A stretch of 64,000 nucleotides of DNA, from assembly GCF_040954645.1 (NCBI RefSeq), contig NC_092811.1, forward strand, positions 123,277,411 through 123,341,410, in the 5' to 3' direction. This document shows positions 21,844-31,757 of this stretch, piece after piece. Every line of letters starts with the position of its first letter. The first letter of the stretch is position 1. Below the pieces are notes generated by a model. That model searched no databases. It had not been told where the DNA came from and was given only the letters and a program-made list of their open reading frames with translations. The DNA comes from Diabrotica undecimpunctata. Lineage: Eukaryota > Arthropoda > Insecta > Coleoptera > Chrysomelidae. Both the position numbers and the translations under genes were made by a program.

Positions 21844-22566
21844 CCTGTATCTTTTTTAATATTAACATTTTATTAAGACAAGTTGGCTTAAATCGTAATA
21901 TTTTAAAGTGGTGAAACTACTGTTTCTATTTGAACAATTACTTAAGGACTACTCTGTATATAGCGGTCGCGGAACTCGGCGTGGTATGGAATTAACAATT
22001 AAAAAACAATAGGTTGCAATAAAATTAGGGATAAAAGCTCTGCAGGATCTCATAAAATTGGATTTAGGTTTAATTTGACGATTGCTAAACTTAAGAATAT
22101 TAATTTTTTACTGAGTTAATGAGCTTTAAAAATGACTATTTTCGCGGTTTTTTTTCATACCTTAAATTGTTTATAACTCAAAAAAAACGCATTTTAGAGA
22201 AAATTTGTTACGCCTTTTAGTTTTCAATGAGCCAGTTAACCAAAAAACTGCGAAAAAAAATTAAATTTGACAATTTGTTTAAAAAAAATTACTTTACTGG
22301 TTAACATAGTCAATTTAGTAAGATTGTGTAAAAATATAGAATGAAAATATTTGTCCTAGGCAATGCGCCCATACTATCCGGACTTTTACAGAACATGCCT
22401 CAGTAAAGGGACACTGGTAACCAATGGCTGTTTCATAGAGATTCTTAATAGCAGACAAACTAAAACAGTCGACCATCTTTTCCATAATAATTGCAAGTCA
22501 TTGTCAGCAACAGAAATAAAAGGAAACAGAGTTCATTTGGCTCGTCTATGTGACCTATGTACTTAC
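21844..22566. other. AT-rich stretch; no downstream zinc-finger exon seen
   Basis: Includes sequence near 22130-22330 resembling other AT-rich dispersed repeats in the window (for example 42900-43000). I looked specifically for a finger-coding exon to follow the exon at 22567-22839 and saw none here or further left before 16112. Confidence 0.5.
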
Positions 22567-22839
22567 TTATCGTGACGTCTAATGTGTATCTCCATCCTAT
22601 CTCTTCGTATATTTTGGTAATTCGGACACAGGTGACATGTATATTTGTTATCTTTACTATGCTTAATCGAATGAACAGCAAAATCTACGTCATAATCAAA
22701 TTCTACTTTACAAATATTACATGTTCTAGGTTCTTCTAATTTAATTAACTCAGGAAGAGGAGATGGTTCCTTTTTGAATTTCTCAAGCTTTGGCTTTTTC
22801 TGAGATGGCTCTTTTTTGATTTTTATTTTTTTCTTTACC
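22567..22839 (-). CDS. Orphan C2H2 zinc-finger exon (two fingers)
   Basis: A TTTTAG acceptor (22840-22841) is followed by G and then a basic stretch (VKKKIKIKKEPSQKKPK), SPLPELIKLEEPRTC, finger RTCNICKVEFDYDVDFAVHS and finger YTCHLCPNYQNIRRDRMEIH ending IRRHD. The donor AA/GTAAGT follows (GT at 22565-22566). Read through the donor, the frame stops at once. The acceptor has the same split-codon phase as the other cassettes and the donor leaves two bases, so phases permit splicing on to the cassette 1 exon at 16112. No dedicated third-finger exon is visible. Either a broken cassette or an unusual splice partner. Confidence 0.7.
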
Positions 22840-23281
22840 CTAAAATTTATTCACTGGTTAGTAATTTTTATTATTTAACGCTAAGAGATTAAAGTTGGTC
22901 TTACAAATATTCGTCCATGCATCAAAATTACGTTCACTGGTTCTTCTTTCTTATGATCACAGGTACAAATGCAAGGATAAGAAAACAACATAAATCTAAT
23001 GCGATATATAATTATAAGTTACAAATATGTATAAAAAATTTAGGATAAATCCATAGAATATACACAACCAAACTTATATGGAATCACCCAGTATTTCCGA
23101 TTTTGTAAAGTATTACTAAATTTTTTTTAATGGAAAATGAACTACATTTTATACTAAACCAGTTTAATTACTATCAAAAAAAAATAATCAAAAAAGTTAC
23201 AAATGCTTGAAATTAACAAAACCGCAAAAAAACACGAACAAATGAAAACATTGCAATGTTTGACTAAAGAAAGAGTTCATT

Positions 23282-25114
23282 TTAATAGTCAGTGTTGCCA
23301 CCTCTAGCTCTAATACAAGCTTCAATGCGACGGGGAATGCTTCTAATCAAATCGTCAACTCGTTCTTGAGGTAAGTTTGTCCATTCTTCTAGAGCGGCTT
23401 GAATGAGCTGATCCGCATTACCTGGATTATCCCTTCGAGCTCTAATCCTTCTTTTAATGAGGTTCCACACATGCTCAATGGGATTAATATCAGGTGAGCA
23501 GGCAGGCCAGCTCAGAACAGTGACATCTTCAGTTTCCAGAAAGTCTGTGGCAACTCTGCTGGTATGTGGAGGGGCATTATCGTGCATGAAAATGAAAATA
23601 TTTCCCGCTGCACCTCGCCACAGCCTAACTATGGGTTCTAGTACCAAATCGACATACCGGCGACCCGTTAAACTTTGCCATAAGGGACGCAAAGGGGTTT
23701 TTTCTCCCATCATAATACTTCCCCAAAACATTACAGTTTTTCCTTTATATTTTGGAACGGATCTGGCAGCTTGCAGTCTAGCTTGTCTGCCCCAACCTCT
23801 TAAAACCCGAATTCGACGGTCATCTGATCTCAGGCCAATTCTGGTTTAATCTGAAAAAAGGACATTTTGCCAATCTTCATTTGTCCAGTTCCAGACACCA
23901 ATTCAGCCGATCAATTTTGTTCTGTCTGGATAAGGCCGTCCGCACATGAAGCTATATAAAAAGCAACTAAACTAGTTAGTAACTAGAATTACCAACTGTT
24001 TACTAACTGTCACTTGCACACTACGCTACTGAAAATTAATAGAAACGAGCTTCATGTGCGGACGGCCTAAGATGTAAACCCACTCACACCTCACAGGTCA
24101 TTCTGATGAAACGTAAACCTTGAAACACGTGTAGATGAATGGCACACTATTGTGCCTCGCACACTACGCTAGTGAAAATTAATAGAAACGAGTCACTTCT
24201 TGCCTGTATGAGTAGCTTTGTCATAGGGTGTTTAAATTTTAACCTTTATATTATATTATTGAGTGTTATTATCGCGTTAAAAATGTCACTCACTCGAAAA
24301 AATTATTAAGATAACGCAATCTGTTTGTGTTCTACATAATTATGTACGAAAACGGGAAGGAATACCATATAATATATCATTCCAAGCCTTTTCGGTAATA
24401 TCTTTACGCGAATATTCATTTAACGTATAGTTGTATAGGCAGCGATCTTTTTCCACTAATTTTTTCTTGAACTAATTTTATATTAAACGATTGTTCTACC
24501 AATTTCGCCATTTCGCGTGTAAACTTTAAAAATATCACAACAAACTAGAAACTAGTCCCCAAGCGACCTGCACGTCCAGTCTGCTGTCGACTGATCACTG
24601 ATGCATTAGAGACCGGTTACTAACTAGTAGCGCTGTGTGCGGATATTCATTAAAATACATGGACAGTAACTAATAAGCAACTGATTGGTAACTAAAGTTA
24701 CCAACTGGTTTCTTTTTAGTAGCTTCATGTGCGGACGGCCTAACTGGGGAACCCTCAACTGCCTCCTGCTAAATAAATTTTGGGAACGAAGTCCCTTTCG
24801 TACTGTTTCAACTGAAATGTCAATACCTGCAGTCTGCAAAAGTTGCCTTTGGAGCTCCGGATGAGAAGAGGTTGGATTTCTTATAGCTATTTGACCTAAA
24901 AATCGGTCTTGTCGATCACTAGTTACTCTACGATGACTTTCTCTAGGCCTGTTCTTGAGTGTACCCAATTCTAAAAATCTTGCATATCTATGCAATTTGA
25001 AACAACGCTCTGCGAGACGTGTAGCGTAGCTGAAATTTGCATTTGTGACATTCCCTGCTCAACAAGAGCAACAATTCTTCCCCTCTGAACATCTGACAAA
25101 CCTACGTAGGGCAT
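23282..25114 (-). pseudogene. Tc1-type transposase, disrupted
   Basis: The likely start is ATG at 25112-25114 (MPYVGLSDVQRGRIVALVEQ). The helix-turn-helix MSQMQISATLHVSQSVVS is followed by a frameshift near 24985, then RYARFLELGTLKNRPRES and DRQDRFLGQIAIRNPTSSHP to about 24744. After the insertion it continues NWTNEDWQNVLFSD, a TAA where the residue after the first catalytic Asp should be, SDDRRIRV, TVMFWGSIMM, the second catalytic region FMHDNAPPHTSR, and CSPDINPIEHVWN with Glu. The second acidic residue and the Glu are 34 residues apart (DD34E, diagnostic of Tc1). It ends ARGGNTDY. Inactive because of the stop, frameshift and insertion. Confidence 0.88.
23934..24740. mobile_element. PIF/Harbinger-type non-autonomous element
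   Basis: Bounded by TAA on both sides (23931-23933, 24741-24743) and terminal inverted repeats of about 18 bp, GGCCGTCCGCACATGAAGCT at left and its complement at right. It splits the Tc1 transposase; excision of the element plus one TAA rejoins the flanks. A further inward-facing terminus followed by TAA occurs at 24050-24070, so 23934-24067 is a 134-bp element-like unit by itself. A 34-bp sequence is repeated at 24016-24049 and 24159-24192. No transposase frame; mobilised in trans if at all. Confidence 0.85.
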
Positions 25115-25315
25115 ATTAGCTTTTTTGAACAAAAACTTAACTTTACTCGGACGTCTCGGTTTTACAACTTGAGACAAATAATAAAATTTTTCAATGTGTA
25201 CTTGATCAAATTTGATCAATTGTGAATCGTATTTTCAACAAAAACCTTTATCTCTTACTTGCAAAAAAATTTACATTCATACATTTCTTATTATTAGTAA
25301 GAAATACTGGGTGAT

Positions 25316-26152
25316 GTATGTCTTTCGATATATACAAATAGTATGTTCTATACTCCATTCAATCTGTGAAAAAATCATCGATTTCACGTACAAATCTTAT
25401 AGAGGTTTTTGAAGGTTCTAAAAAGTATATGAGGGATAGCTGATGTCAAATCCTTGAAGCGATGTTGCTGATTTTGCTTCGGTTTTTTAAATAAATATAA
25501 AAAGTGAATAAATCAGTTTTTGACTATAAAACTTAGAGAAAAATAGTTGAAATAAAAGTTGCAGATCTTAAAAAGTCCATCCTAATGTGCGAGATTTAAA
25601 ATTAAAATACATAAACAGTTGACCAAGATAATTAACTTTTTCCAAACAGTTTTTTTTAATAACTATTTTGATATTCTGCCTTCTGGGATAAACAAATTAA
25701 AAAACTTTCGAACTATTTGGTCGACCTAGCACACTTCAATAACTCATTAATTGCCATAATTTTCAGTAATAATATTACATGTCATTATGCAAAAAGAAAG
25801 TTATTAACATTTATAAATTACCGCGATATTTAATTTATAAATTTGCGAGTTTTAAGTTTGATTAAAGCAAATCGCAAATTAAAGAACTTTAAAAGATCTG
25901 CCACTGATATTTGAACCATTTTTCTATAAAATGTATAAGAAACTTTTTATAGGAGAAAATGAATTTTTTCACTTTTTTTTACCTGTTAGAACCTTCAAAA
26001 GCCTCTATATGTTTTTTCAGCTTTTTTTCCCTTACTCGCCTATATCTCAAGTAAAAAACAAAACATTCTTGAACAATGTAAATATTTCTGGTCAACAAAA
26101 ATTGAAAGGCTTGAAAAGAAGAATAGGAAATATCTAAATTATATCTTATTTG
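25316..26152. other. AT-rich 3' flank of zinc-finger cassette 2
   Basis: No gene. The part near 25640-25780 resembles blocks of the fold-back repeat at 35.5-37.4 kb (for example GGGATAAACAAATTAAA), so a repeat fragment is likely. Confidence 0.5.
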
Positions 26153-26526
26153 TCACGTAGCAATCCTATCCCGTATATGGGTCTTCTCGTGTGTCTTTAA
26201 CGTCGTTCTTTGTGCGAAACCTCTTCCACAGAGTTTACAAACAAAAGGCCTTTCTCCCGTATGCGTTCTTACGTGGTCAACGAGTTGATCTTTCTTAGAA
26301 AAGCTTTTGGGACAAATGTGGCAAGAGTGTGGTTTGAATCCAGTGTGCGTGCGTAGATGGAACTTGAGTCTTTCTCGATTGGCAAGCCTTTTCCCACAAA
26401 TCTCACAGATGACAGTTAAATCGATTTCAGTGGAGTTGTGTTTTTTTATGTTATGAGTCCTAAGGCCGCTTGCTGAGCGGTAGTGTTTTTTGCACTGCTG
26501 ACAGTCAAATTTAACCAAAGGTTTAC
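26153..26526 (-). CDS. C2H2 zinc-finger cassette 2, exon 3 (fingers 5-8)
   Basis: The acceptor TTTTTAG (AG at 26527-26528) leads into GTAAACCT, continuing the split Gly codon of exon 2 (TG/KPLVKFDC). It encodes fingers FDCQQCKKHYRSASGLRTHN, VICEICGKRLANRERLKFHL, HSCHICPKSFSKKDQLVDHV and FVCKLCGRGFAQRTTLKTHE, then a short tail before the stop. The three exons join with matching phases to 867 nt plus the leading base: 288 residues and a stop, with no frame errors. Compared with cassettes 1 and 3 the ninth finger is missing. Predicted nuclear DNA-binding protein; target unknown. Confidence 0.88.
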
Positions 26527-26614
26527 CTAAAAATAAGTACTGAGTGATTACCCTTTTTTTTTGTTTTATTTTAAGCTTTTGCCGCAAAAAGATTTACGCC
26601 ACTTCTTAACTTAC

Positions 26615-26832
26615 CTGTAACCATTTCGTAATGACTGCCACTCATGTGAGCTGTTAGTCTCCAAGAAAACATGAAATGTTTGCCGCAGATATCACATTGG
26701 AAGGGCTTTTCTCCCGTGTGCACGTTTTTGTGTTCTTGTGCTTGTTTTTGTACCATGAATGCTTTATCACAAATCTCGCATTTAAATCGTGTTGTACCTT
26801 CATGCTTTCTTACGTGTATTCCTATTTGGTAT
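26615..26832 (-). CDS. C2H2 zinc-finger cassette 2, exon 2 (end of finger 2, fingers 3-4)
   Basis: The acceptor (AG at 26833-26834) starts with A that completes the AG/A Arg codon from exon 1 at 34145. It encodes YQIGIHVRKHEG, then fingers FKCEICDKAFMVQKQAQEHK and FQCDICGKHFMFSWRLTAHM, ending at donor ACAG/GTAAG (26613-26614). The intron to exon 3 is 88 bp. The long open frame that starts at 27110 on this strand includes intron sequence and is not the real 5' end. Confidence 0.88.
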
Positions 26833-26929
26833 CTAAAAAATAATTTTAAATTAAAAAAAAACAGATCAAAAAATGATAAATATGAAATAAAGAACTCAAA
26901 AGATACCGACAAAAATGAAGAATATACAG

Positions 26930-27530
26930 AAAAAATAAAAAGAAGACTAGGAAATCGACAAAAACACGAGGATATGAACAAAGAATGGGAAACGTGTAAA
27001 AGTATGATTATAAAGAAGGCAAAACAACTAGAGAACAGTGGTTTGATGAAGAATGTCGTCACATAACAGAAAAAAAATAATGCACATCGATAATTACAAC
27101 AACGGTACATAACATGACAAGTAAAAGAAGAATATAGAATCCTAAGGAAGAGAAGAGAGGAAGAAAAGAAAAAATATAGAAAATGAACTCAGACATATAA
27201 GAGAGCTAAGTAAACCAACAGAAACCAGAAAATTATATCAAAAACTTAATAAAAGTAAGTTTAAGGGGCAATTTAAACAAAGACAAATGATGTACAAAGA
27301 CAAAGAAGGACTCATAGTAACAAAACAAAATGTAATACTAAAACGATGGACAGAATTCTTCAAAGAAAACATTGAAAAAACGGGGATGCACTATATAATG
27401 GAATTACACTGGATCCAACTGATAACAGAGAAATAGACCCTTCTTTAGTTACTGAAAAGAAAAATTGCTAAACTAAAAAATATTTCGGATAAGTAACCAG
27501 GATTAGACAACATTAACTCAGTGTTGAAAC
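26930..27530 (+). pseudogene. LINE linker region upstream of RT (inside zinc-finger intron)
   Basis: Plus-strand frames with shifts: KHEDMNKEWETCKSMIIKKA, KEEYRILRKRREEEKKKYR, ETRKLYQKLNKSKFKGQFKQ, MYKDKEGLIVTKQNV and LKRWTEFFKENIE. These match the region between endonuclease and RT in insect LINEs (TRKLYQ.., ..RWTEYFE). Frameshifts and stops. It lies antisense to the zinc-finger gene. Confidence 0.7.
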
Positions 27531-27539
27531 TGTTTTCTT

Positions 27540-28060
27540 GTAAAATCTTTAAGTTAAATATTGTATTTATGGGGATTAAACCACCATTCTGTCTTTCCTA
27601 AAGTTGTCCACACTTTCTCAAGGACATCGTCTGGTCCAACTGTTTTCTTTCTTTACTTTATGAAGTGCTTCCTCGTTTGTTATTTTAGTGATCACTGCAG
27701 TTAATGTTTCCGTTAACTCCACTGGTTGTCTGTCAAATTCTTCATTAAAGTACTGCCAAAGTGCTTTTTCCATAACTTTTAGGTACCCCTTTAGTAGAGC
27801 AATATTTTATTATTTTCGTCTGAGATAAATCTAATCTGATTTAAATCTTTTGCTTTCATTTCACTACGTTTGACTACTTTATATATATTTCCTTCATCTT
27901 CCCTCGTATCAAGTTGATCATACAGATTTGTATAAGTTTCAACTTTAGATTGTTTAGCACAAAAAGGTGACGAATCAAATACCACTGACCTACCAGAGAT
28001 TATTCTTCTTCTTTCTTCCCTCTTGTATGTAGGCTTTAAAGCCTGTTTCTTCTTCAATAT
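27540..28060 (-). pseudogene. LINE linker/RT-start fragment (inside zinc-finger intron)
   Basis: The minus strand encodes YTNLYDQLDTREDEGNIYKV, RSEMKAKDLNQIRFISDENN, then FNEEFDRQ, LTAVITKITNEEALHK and VDNFRKDRMVV across several frameshifts. The YD.LDTREGE..IY and QIR.I.DENG motifs are the conserved linker of a common insect LINE. It directly adjoins, but is probably separate from, the LINE interrupted by the Sailor-like element. Confidence 0.7.
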
Positions 28061-28069
28061 TAGCCTCGT

Positions 28070-28450
28070 AAATTGTTTAAATTATCGCATTGTCTTTTTC
28101 TTGGTCTGCCAATACTTCTTCGTTCATTTGGTGACTTATCTCGTGCTATTCGTACTATCCTTATGCTATTCTACTAATGTATTCGTTCCACTTCTGTTTC
28201 ACTTCTGTCTTTAATCTGATATTTGCCGGAGTATTTTCATCTTTGTTGTTTCTAGTAGTCGTCTCGTTTTAGATATGTCAGGTCTTGTCTCCGCTGTGTC
28301 TGTTAATATAGGTTTAATTGCTGCTTTATAGATTCTTGTTTTTATGTCTTTCATAGGTGTTTGTTCTTCCAGATTGTGTCATTAAGAGATTCCGCCGCTT
28401 TACTTGCTTTTAAGCTGTGTTGTCGTACTTCTTCAACATCTCCATAACTA
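28070..28450 (-). pseudogene. LINE C-terminal part, left of the Sailor-like insertion
   Basis: Minus strand: SYGDVEEVRQHSLKASKAAE, SLNDTIWKNKHL, then after shifts a tail ending RIVRIARDKSPNERRSIG and RPRKRQ. It is the 3' continuation of the LINE piece at 30758-31110: deleting 28451-30759 gives FRYLGIDITSYGDVEE in frame. Stops within. Confidence 0.75.
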
Positions 28451-30757
28451 TAGTGTATTTTTATGTATGAGAGAGTAATAAAACAATAAATTATGTATGC
28501 AAATCCCTAAACTGTTGATACGGGTGACTCAATGAAAAACAGATATTTGTCAACAAGTTTACAGAAGTATATAGGAAAACAATTTTAAATTGACTATGAC
28601 CACCAGGTATAAAGGTTGGAGCAGAATAGAATACAATAGTTGTGAGGGTTACTAATCCCTAAATAAGGTTGCCAGTGTCGGAGTGATGGAGGTTAACAGG
28701 TACTAATGAATTTGCAAGAAATGTAAGATGTTTATTTTATTGGTTATATATAACCAATAAAAGTTTAATAAGTACCTACCTATTTGCAAAATAAAGTTTA
28801 ATTCTTTAGATAAAATAAAACGTTTTATTTTATCTGAAATGAGTGCATTCCACGAAGTAAGGGTTTCAACAATCAAACATTTAATTCTTTAATTCCAGGA
28901 ATCTACGACAGTAATTGACTAGATAATTACCTTCTAAACTTATTCCACAGAAAATGTGATAGTGGGTTTTTCCATTTTGTAGGAAGGTCCAAGTGGCGTA
29001 TTCAAAATTCTTAACAGTTCACTAAAAGTAGGTACTTCAGTTGCAAGGTGCAGTTTATTGTGTATACTAGTGTTATGGAAAATTTGGAAGTGCCGTGTAA
29101 ACGCCGAAAAATTGGTCCTTTAACAGTTAATGAAAAAACATTAATATTTAATTGTTTTAAATCATTTACAGACAAACGTTTATGTGAAAGTGTTGATGAG
29201 ACCGTTGAGTTAGTTAGCAGTACACTTGGTGTTGGGAAATCTACGATTTACAGAGTTATTAAAGAAGAGAAATGTGGTAGTTTTCAAATGCCACGTAATG
29301 CTCCAGGGAAACCAAAATTTCAAATAGAATATCATTTTAAAGAAGGACTTCGACGGAAAGTGCATGAATTCTTCTTTAGACAAGAATTTCCAACATTAGA
29401 TAAAGTTCTTGTCTCAGTTCGAGATGATAAGGATTACCCAGAAATGAGTCGAAGTACGTTATGGAAACTTTTAAATGAAATAGACTTCCGCTGGAAAAAG
29501 AATCCCAGAAAGTCTATTTTATTAGAAAGAAGCGATATTGTCATATGGAGAAGACATTTTCTAAGAACCATAAAGGAAATGAGAAACCAAAAAAGAAAAA
29601 TATTTTATCTTGATGAAACATGGATCAACGAGGGTCATACACCAAATAAATTTTGTCAGGATCAAACTGTTACAAGTCAAAGGCACGCTTTTGTAAATAA
29701 CTTATCTACTGGTTTAAACCCACCATCAGAAAAGGGACGCAGGCTGATAATAGTACACATTGGCAGTTCAGACGGTTTTGTTGAAGGTGGTTTATTAACT
29801 TTTGAATCAACTCGTACCGGTGACTACCATGAAGACATGAACGCTGATGTCTTTCAAGAATGGTTCGAACAAATGATAGATCTTCTTCCTAAGAACTGTG
29901 TAATAGTAATGGATAATGCAAGTTATCACTCCAGACTTATAGAAGGACTGCCCACAACCAAGTGGTTAAAAAAAGACTTGCAGAATTGGCTGAGTTCAAA
30001 AAATATTACGTACCATCCCGGATCTATAAGAAAGGAACTTAATTCGTTGTGTGCCCTTCATAAAGAAAAATTTAAAAAATACGAAATTGATGAAATTGCC
30101 AAAAATCGTGGAATGACAGTACTTAGATCTCCACCATATCATTGTGAATTAAACCCGATTGAACTGGTATGGGCACAGATAAAGAGTGAAGTTTCAAGAA
30201 AAAATACCACTTTTAAAATTCATGATGTTAAACAGTTGTTTTTGGAGGCCGTAAATAATGTAAAACCTGAAAACTGGGAAAAGGCAGTAAATCACACTAT
30301 TAAAGAAGAGGAAAAAATGTGGAAGCTGGACAATATTACTGATAAAATGATCGGGCCAGTTATTATAAATCTTGGTTCTGAAAGTTCATCTTGTGAATCT
30401 GATTTGGATTTGTAACAAGTAGCTGTAAGTTTTATATTAATATTTTTATTCATCTATTTAACATACCTTAGACGGTTTTGAAAACTCTTTTTCTCTTTTG
30501 TAATTTTTAAAAATTAAAAAAAATGTGAATTTTTTAAAACCCTTTTTAATGTAGGCCAGTCAGTTCTAATATAGTGTGTGATAAAAGAGGTCATTTTTGT
30601 TTACATACACATAACACTTTATAACACTGAAATAATTCATTTATTTTTTACAATTATTCAAAGTAATTTTTCAATTAATCTTGAGCACGCCCATGGAGTG
30701 GTCGGAGGTACCAGTTAAAATTATGCTAATTACTCTCTCGTTCATAAAAATAAACTA
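28451..30757 (+). mobile_element. Sailor-like (DD82E) transposon, apparently intact
   Basis: A 2307-bp element with terminal inverted repeats of about 29 bp, starting TAGTGTATTTTTATG at left and matching TAGTTTATTTTTATG read inward from the right; 26 of 29 positions agree. TA is duplicated at 28449-28450 and 30758-30759. It encodes one open transposase (29075-30415). It is inserted in a dead LINE inside the long intron of zinc-finger cassette 2. The empty site can be inferred exactly because the LINE reading frame (GIDITSYGDV) continues across it. The Sailor name rests on catalytic spacing, from memory of the family description. Confidence 0.85.
29075..30415 (+). CDS. DDE transposase, DD82E (Sailor-like)
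   Basis: 446 residues with no stop or frameshift. I chose ATG at 29075 (MENLEVPCKRRKIG); the upstream in-frame GTG at 29048 is not a plausible eukaryotic start. A helix-turn-helix lies around residues 45-65 (LGVGKSTIYRVIKEE). The catalytic core has Asp180 in IFYLDETWINEGHT, Asp280 in VIVMDNASYH and Glu363 in CELNPIELVWAQIKSE. 82 residues separate Asp280 and Glu363, unlike Tc1 (34) or classical mariner (34 D). The insertion includes a predicted charged segment (residues 295-345). The C-terminus is acidic/Ser-rich (SESSSCESD). It would bind the terminal repeats and perform cut-and-paste at TA sites in the nucleus. A degraded relative lies at 1-574. Confidence 0.92.
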   Translation: MENLEVPCKRRKIGPLTVNEKTLIFNCFKSFTDKRLCESVDETVELVSSTLGVGKSTIYRVIKEEKCGSFQMPRNAPGKPKFQIEYHFKEGLRRKVHEFFFRQEFPTLDKVLVSVRDDKDYPEMSRSTLWKLLNEIDFRWKKNPRKSILLERSDIVIWRRHFLRTIKEMRNQKRKIFYLDETWINEGHTPNKFCQDQTVTSQRHAFVNNLSTGLNPPSEKGRRLIIVHIGSSDGFVEGGLLTFESTRTGDYHEDMNADVFQEWFEQMIDLLPKNCVIVMDNASYHSRLIEGLPTTKWLKKDLQNWLSSKNITYHPGSIRKELNSLCALHKEKFKKYEIDEIAKNRGMTVLRSPPYHCELNPIELVWAQIKSEVSRKNTTFKIHDVKQLFLEAVNNVKPENWEKAVNHTIKEEEKMWKLDNITDKMIGPVIINLGSESSSCESDLDL

Positions 30758-31110
30758 TAGTTATATCTATTCCCAGATATCTAAACATGTCTTCTTGCTT
30801 TATTATTTTCTCATCAATTTCGATTTTACATCGTAGTGTATATTTATACTGAAAAATGCTTATGGTCGAAAAATGTATTACTAATTCTCAATTCGTTAAA
30901 ATCACAGAGATTAGCCATGCGTTCTTCATTTCCGTTGACATGGTTTTCATTAAATCTTTGTTTTACTCCTGGAACTATTTAATTTTCGATTCTTGTATTA
31001 AAGACACCCATACGAATTAAGGGTTCTGCAAGAGGTATTTCATCCAGAATAGTTTGCATTTGTTCGTAGAATGCCTCTCGTTCCTCCTTATGTTTGCAAT
31101 CGGGATTATA
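30758..31110 (-). pseudogene. LINE endonuclease/C-terminal pieces, right of the Sailor-like insertion
   Basis: The minus strand from about 31110 reads HKEEREAFYEQMQTILDEI, EPLIRMGVFNTRIENQIVPG, FNENHVNGNEERMANLCDFN and ELRISNTFFDHKHF, the end of an AP-type endonuclease (GDFN motif changed to GVFN). Then, after an internal deletion of the RT, it reads CKIEIDEKIIKQEDMFRYLG and IDIT at the junction with the DNA transposon. It continues at 28450 leftwards. Inactive. Confidence 0.75.
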
Positions 31111-31139
31111 GTCTATATATGACATTTAATTTTTGGTAG

Positions 31140-31690
31140 TCCATTGTGATGTTCATATGTATTATTCTTTCGGAGATGTAACGGCAGTTATTTATGTTGT
31201 CTTTAAATTTTTAGATTTAGAATCAGAGATTATTCGATTTTACAATTCTACTAAGATAGGAATGTACACCTTGGACCAAGTATGTCACACGTATTCTACA
31301 AATAGAAAGACGCGTCGTTGCCATTATGCCATTTTTATAACCTGCTACATATTGTGGGATATGATCCCACTCGAACTATGAACTCGATAATCCTTTTACG
31401 TGGTTCTAATGCTCCGGAAACGGAAATTGTTGCCAACAGAAGAGCTTATCTAAAAACTGGCACTTGTTTTAGTGAAACCTCAAATAAAAAGTCGTTTAGA
31501 AAGTTCGACTTGGAGGCGTTAACTTCGGGAAACTATTTGCAATGTACTAAATATACCTAATCCAGTAGAAGTAACAACAAGACTGGTTGCTACCACAGAT
31601 TGATGTACATTTTGTCCCAGAAGCAAAGATCGACAATTCAGAGTTAGCTGTGCCATATGCAAGAAATTCATTTGTTTGAATAAAATATTT
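31140..31690 (+). pseudogene. piggyBac transposase remnant
   Basis: The plus strand encodes IIRFYNSTKIGMYTLDQVCH then TYSTNRKTRRCHYAIF, matching the piggyBac motif YN.TKGGVDT.DQ....Y...R.T.RW. After a frameshift come HFYNLLHIVG and ANRRAYLKTG, and, further on, the C-terminal cysteine cluster CTFCPRSKDRQF, CAICKKFICLNK. The conserved Asp of the GVDTLDQ region is partly lost (GMYTLDQ). Multiple frameshifts; terminal repeats and TTAA duplications were not identified. Located in the cassette 2 intron. Confidence 0.75.
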
Positions 31691-31757
31691 TTGTATACTT
31701 TTGTTATATAGGCATGTTATCTTAAGATTGTTTCTGTCATACGTTCATATACATATA

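Larger units (their letters stand above)
23083..25315 (-). mobile_element. Tc1-like (DD34E) transposon with perfect 15-bp terminal repeats
   Basis: ATCACCCAGTATTTC at 23083-23097 is the exact inverse of 25301-25315. Between them lies a minus-strand Tc1 transposase split by a Harbinger-type insertion. The true ends may lie a few bases further out, where TA dinucleotides occur. The element is located between the orphan finger exon and cassette 2. Confidence 0.85.

Noticed and set aside
22363..22739. Plus-strand frames over the orphan zinc-finger exon
   Set aside because: Antisense of exon 22567-22839 and its flank; no independent evidence.
26571..27110. 179-codon frame ending in zinc fingers as a membrane-zinc-finger protein
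   Set aside because: Only its last part is coding; the hydrophobic N-terminal half is intron upstream of the acceptor at 26833-26834 and overlaps a LINE fragment.
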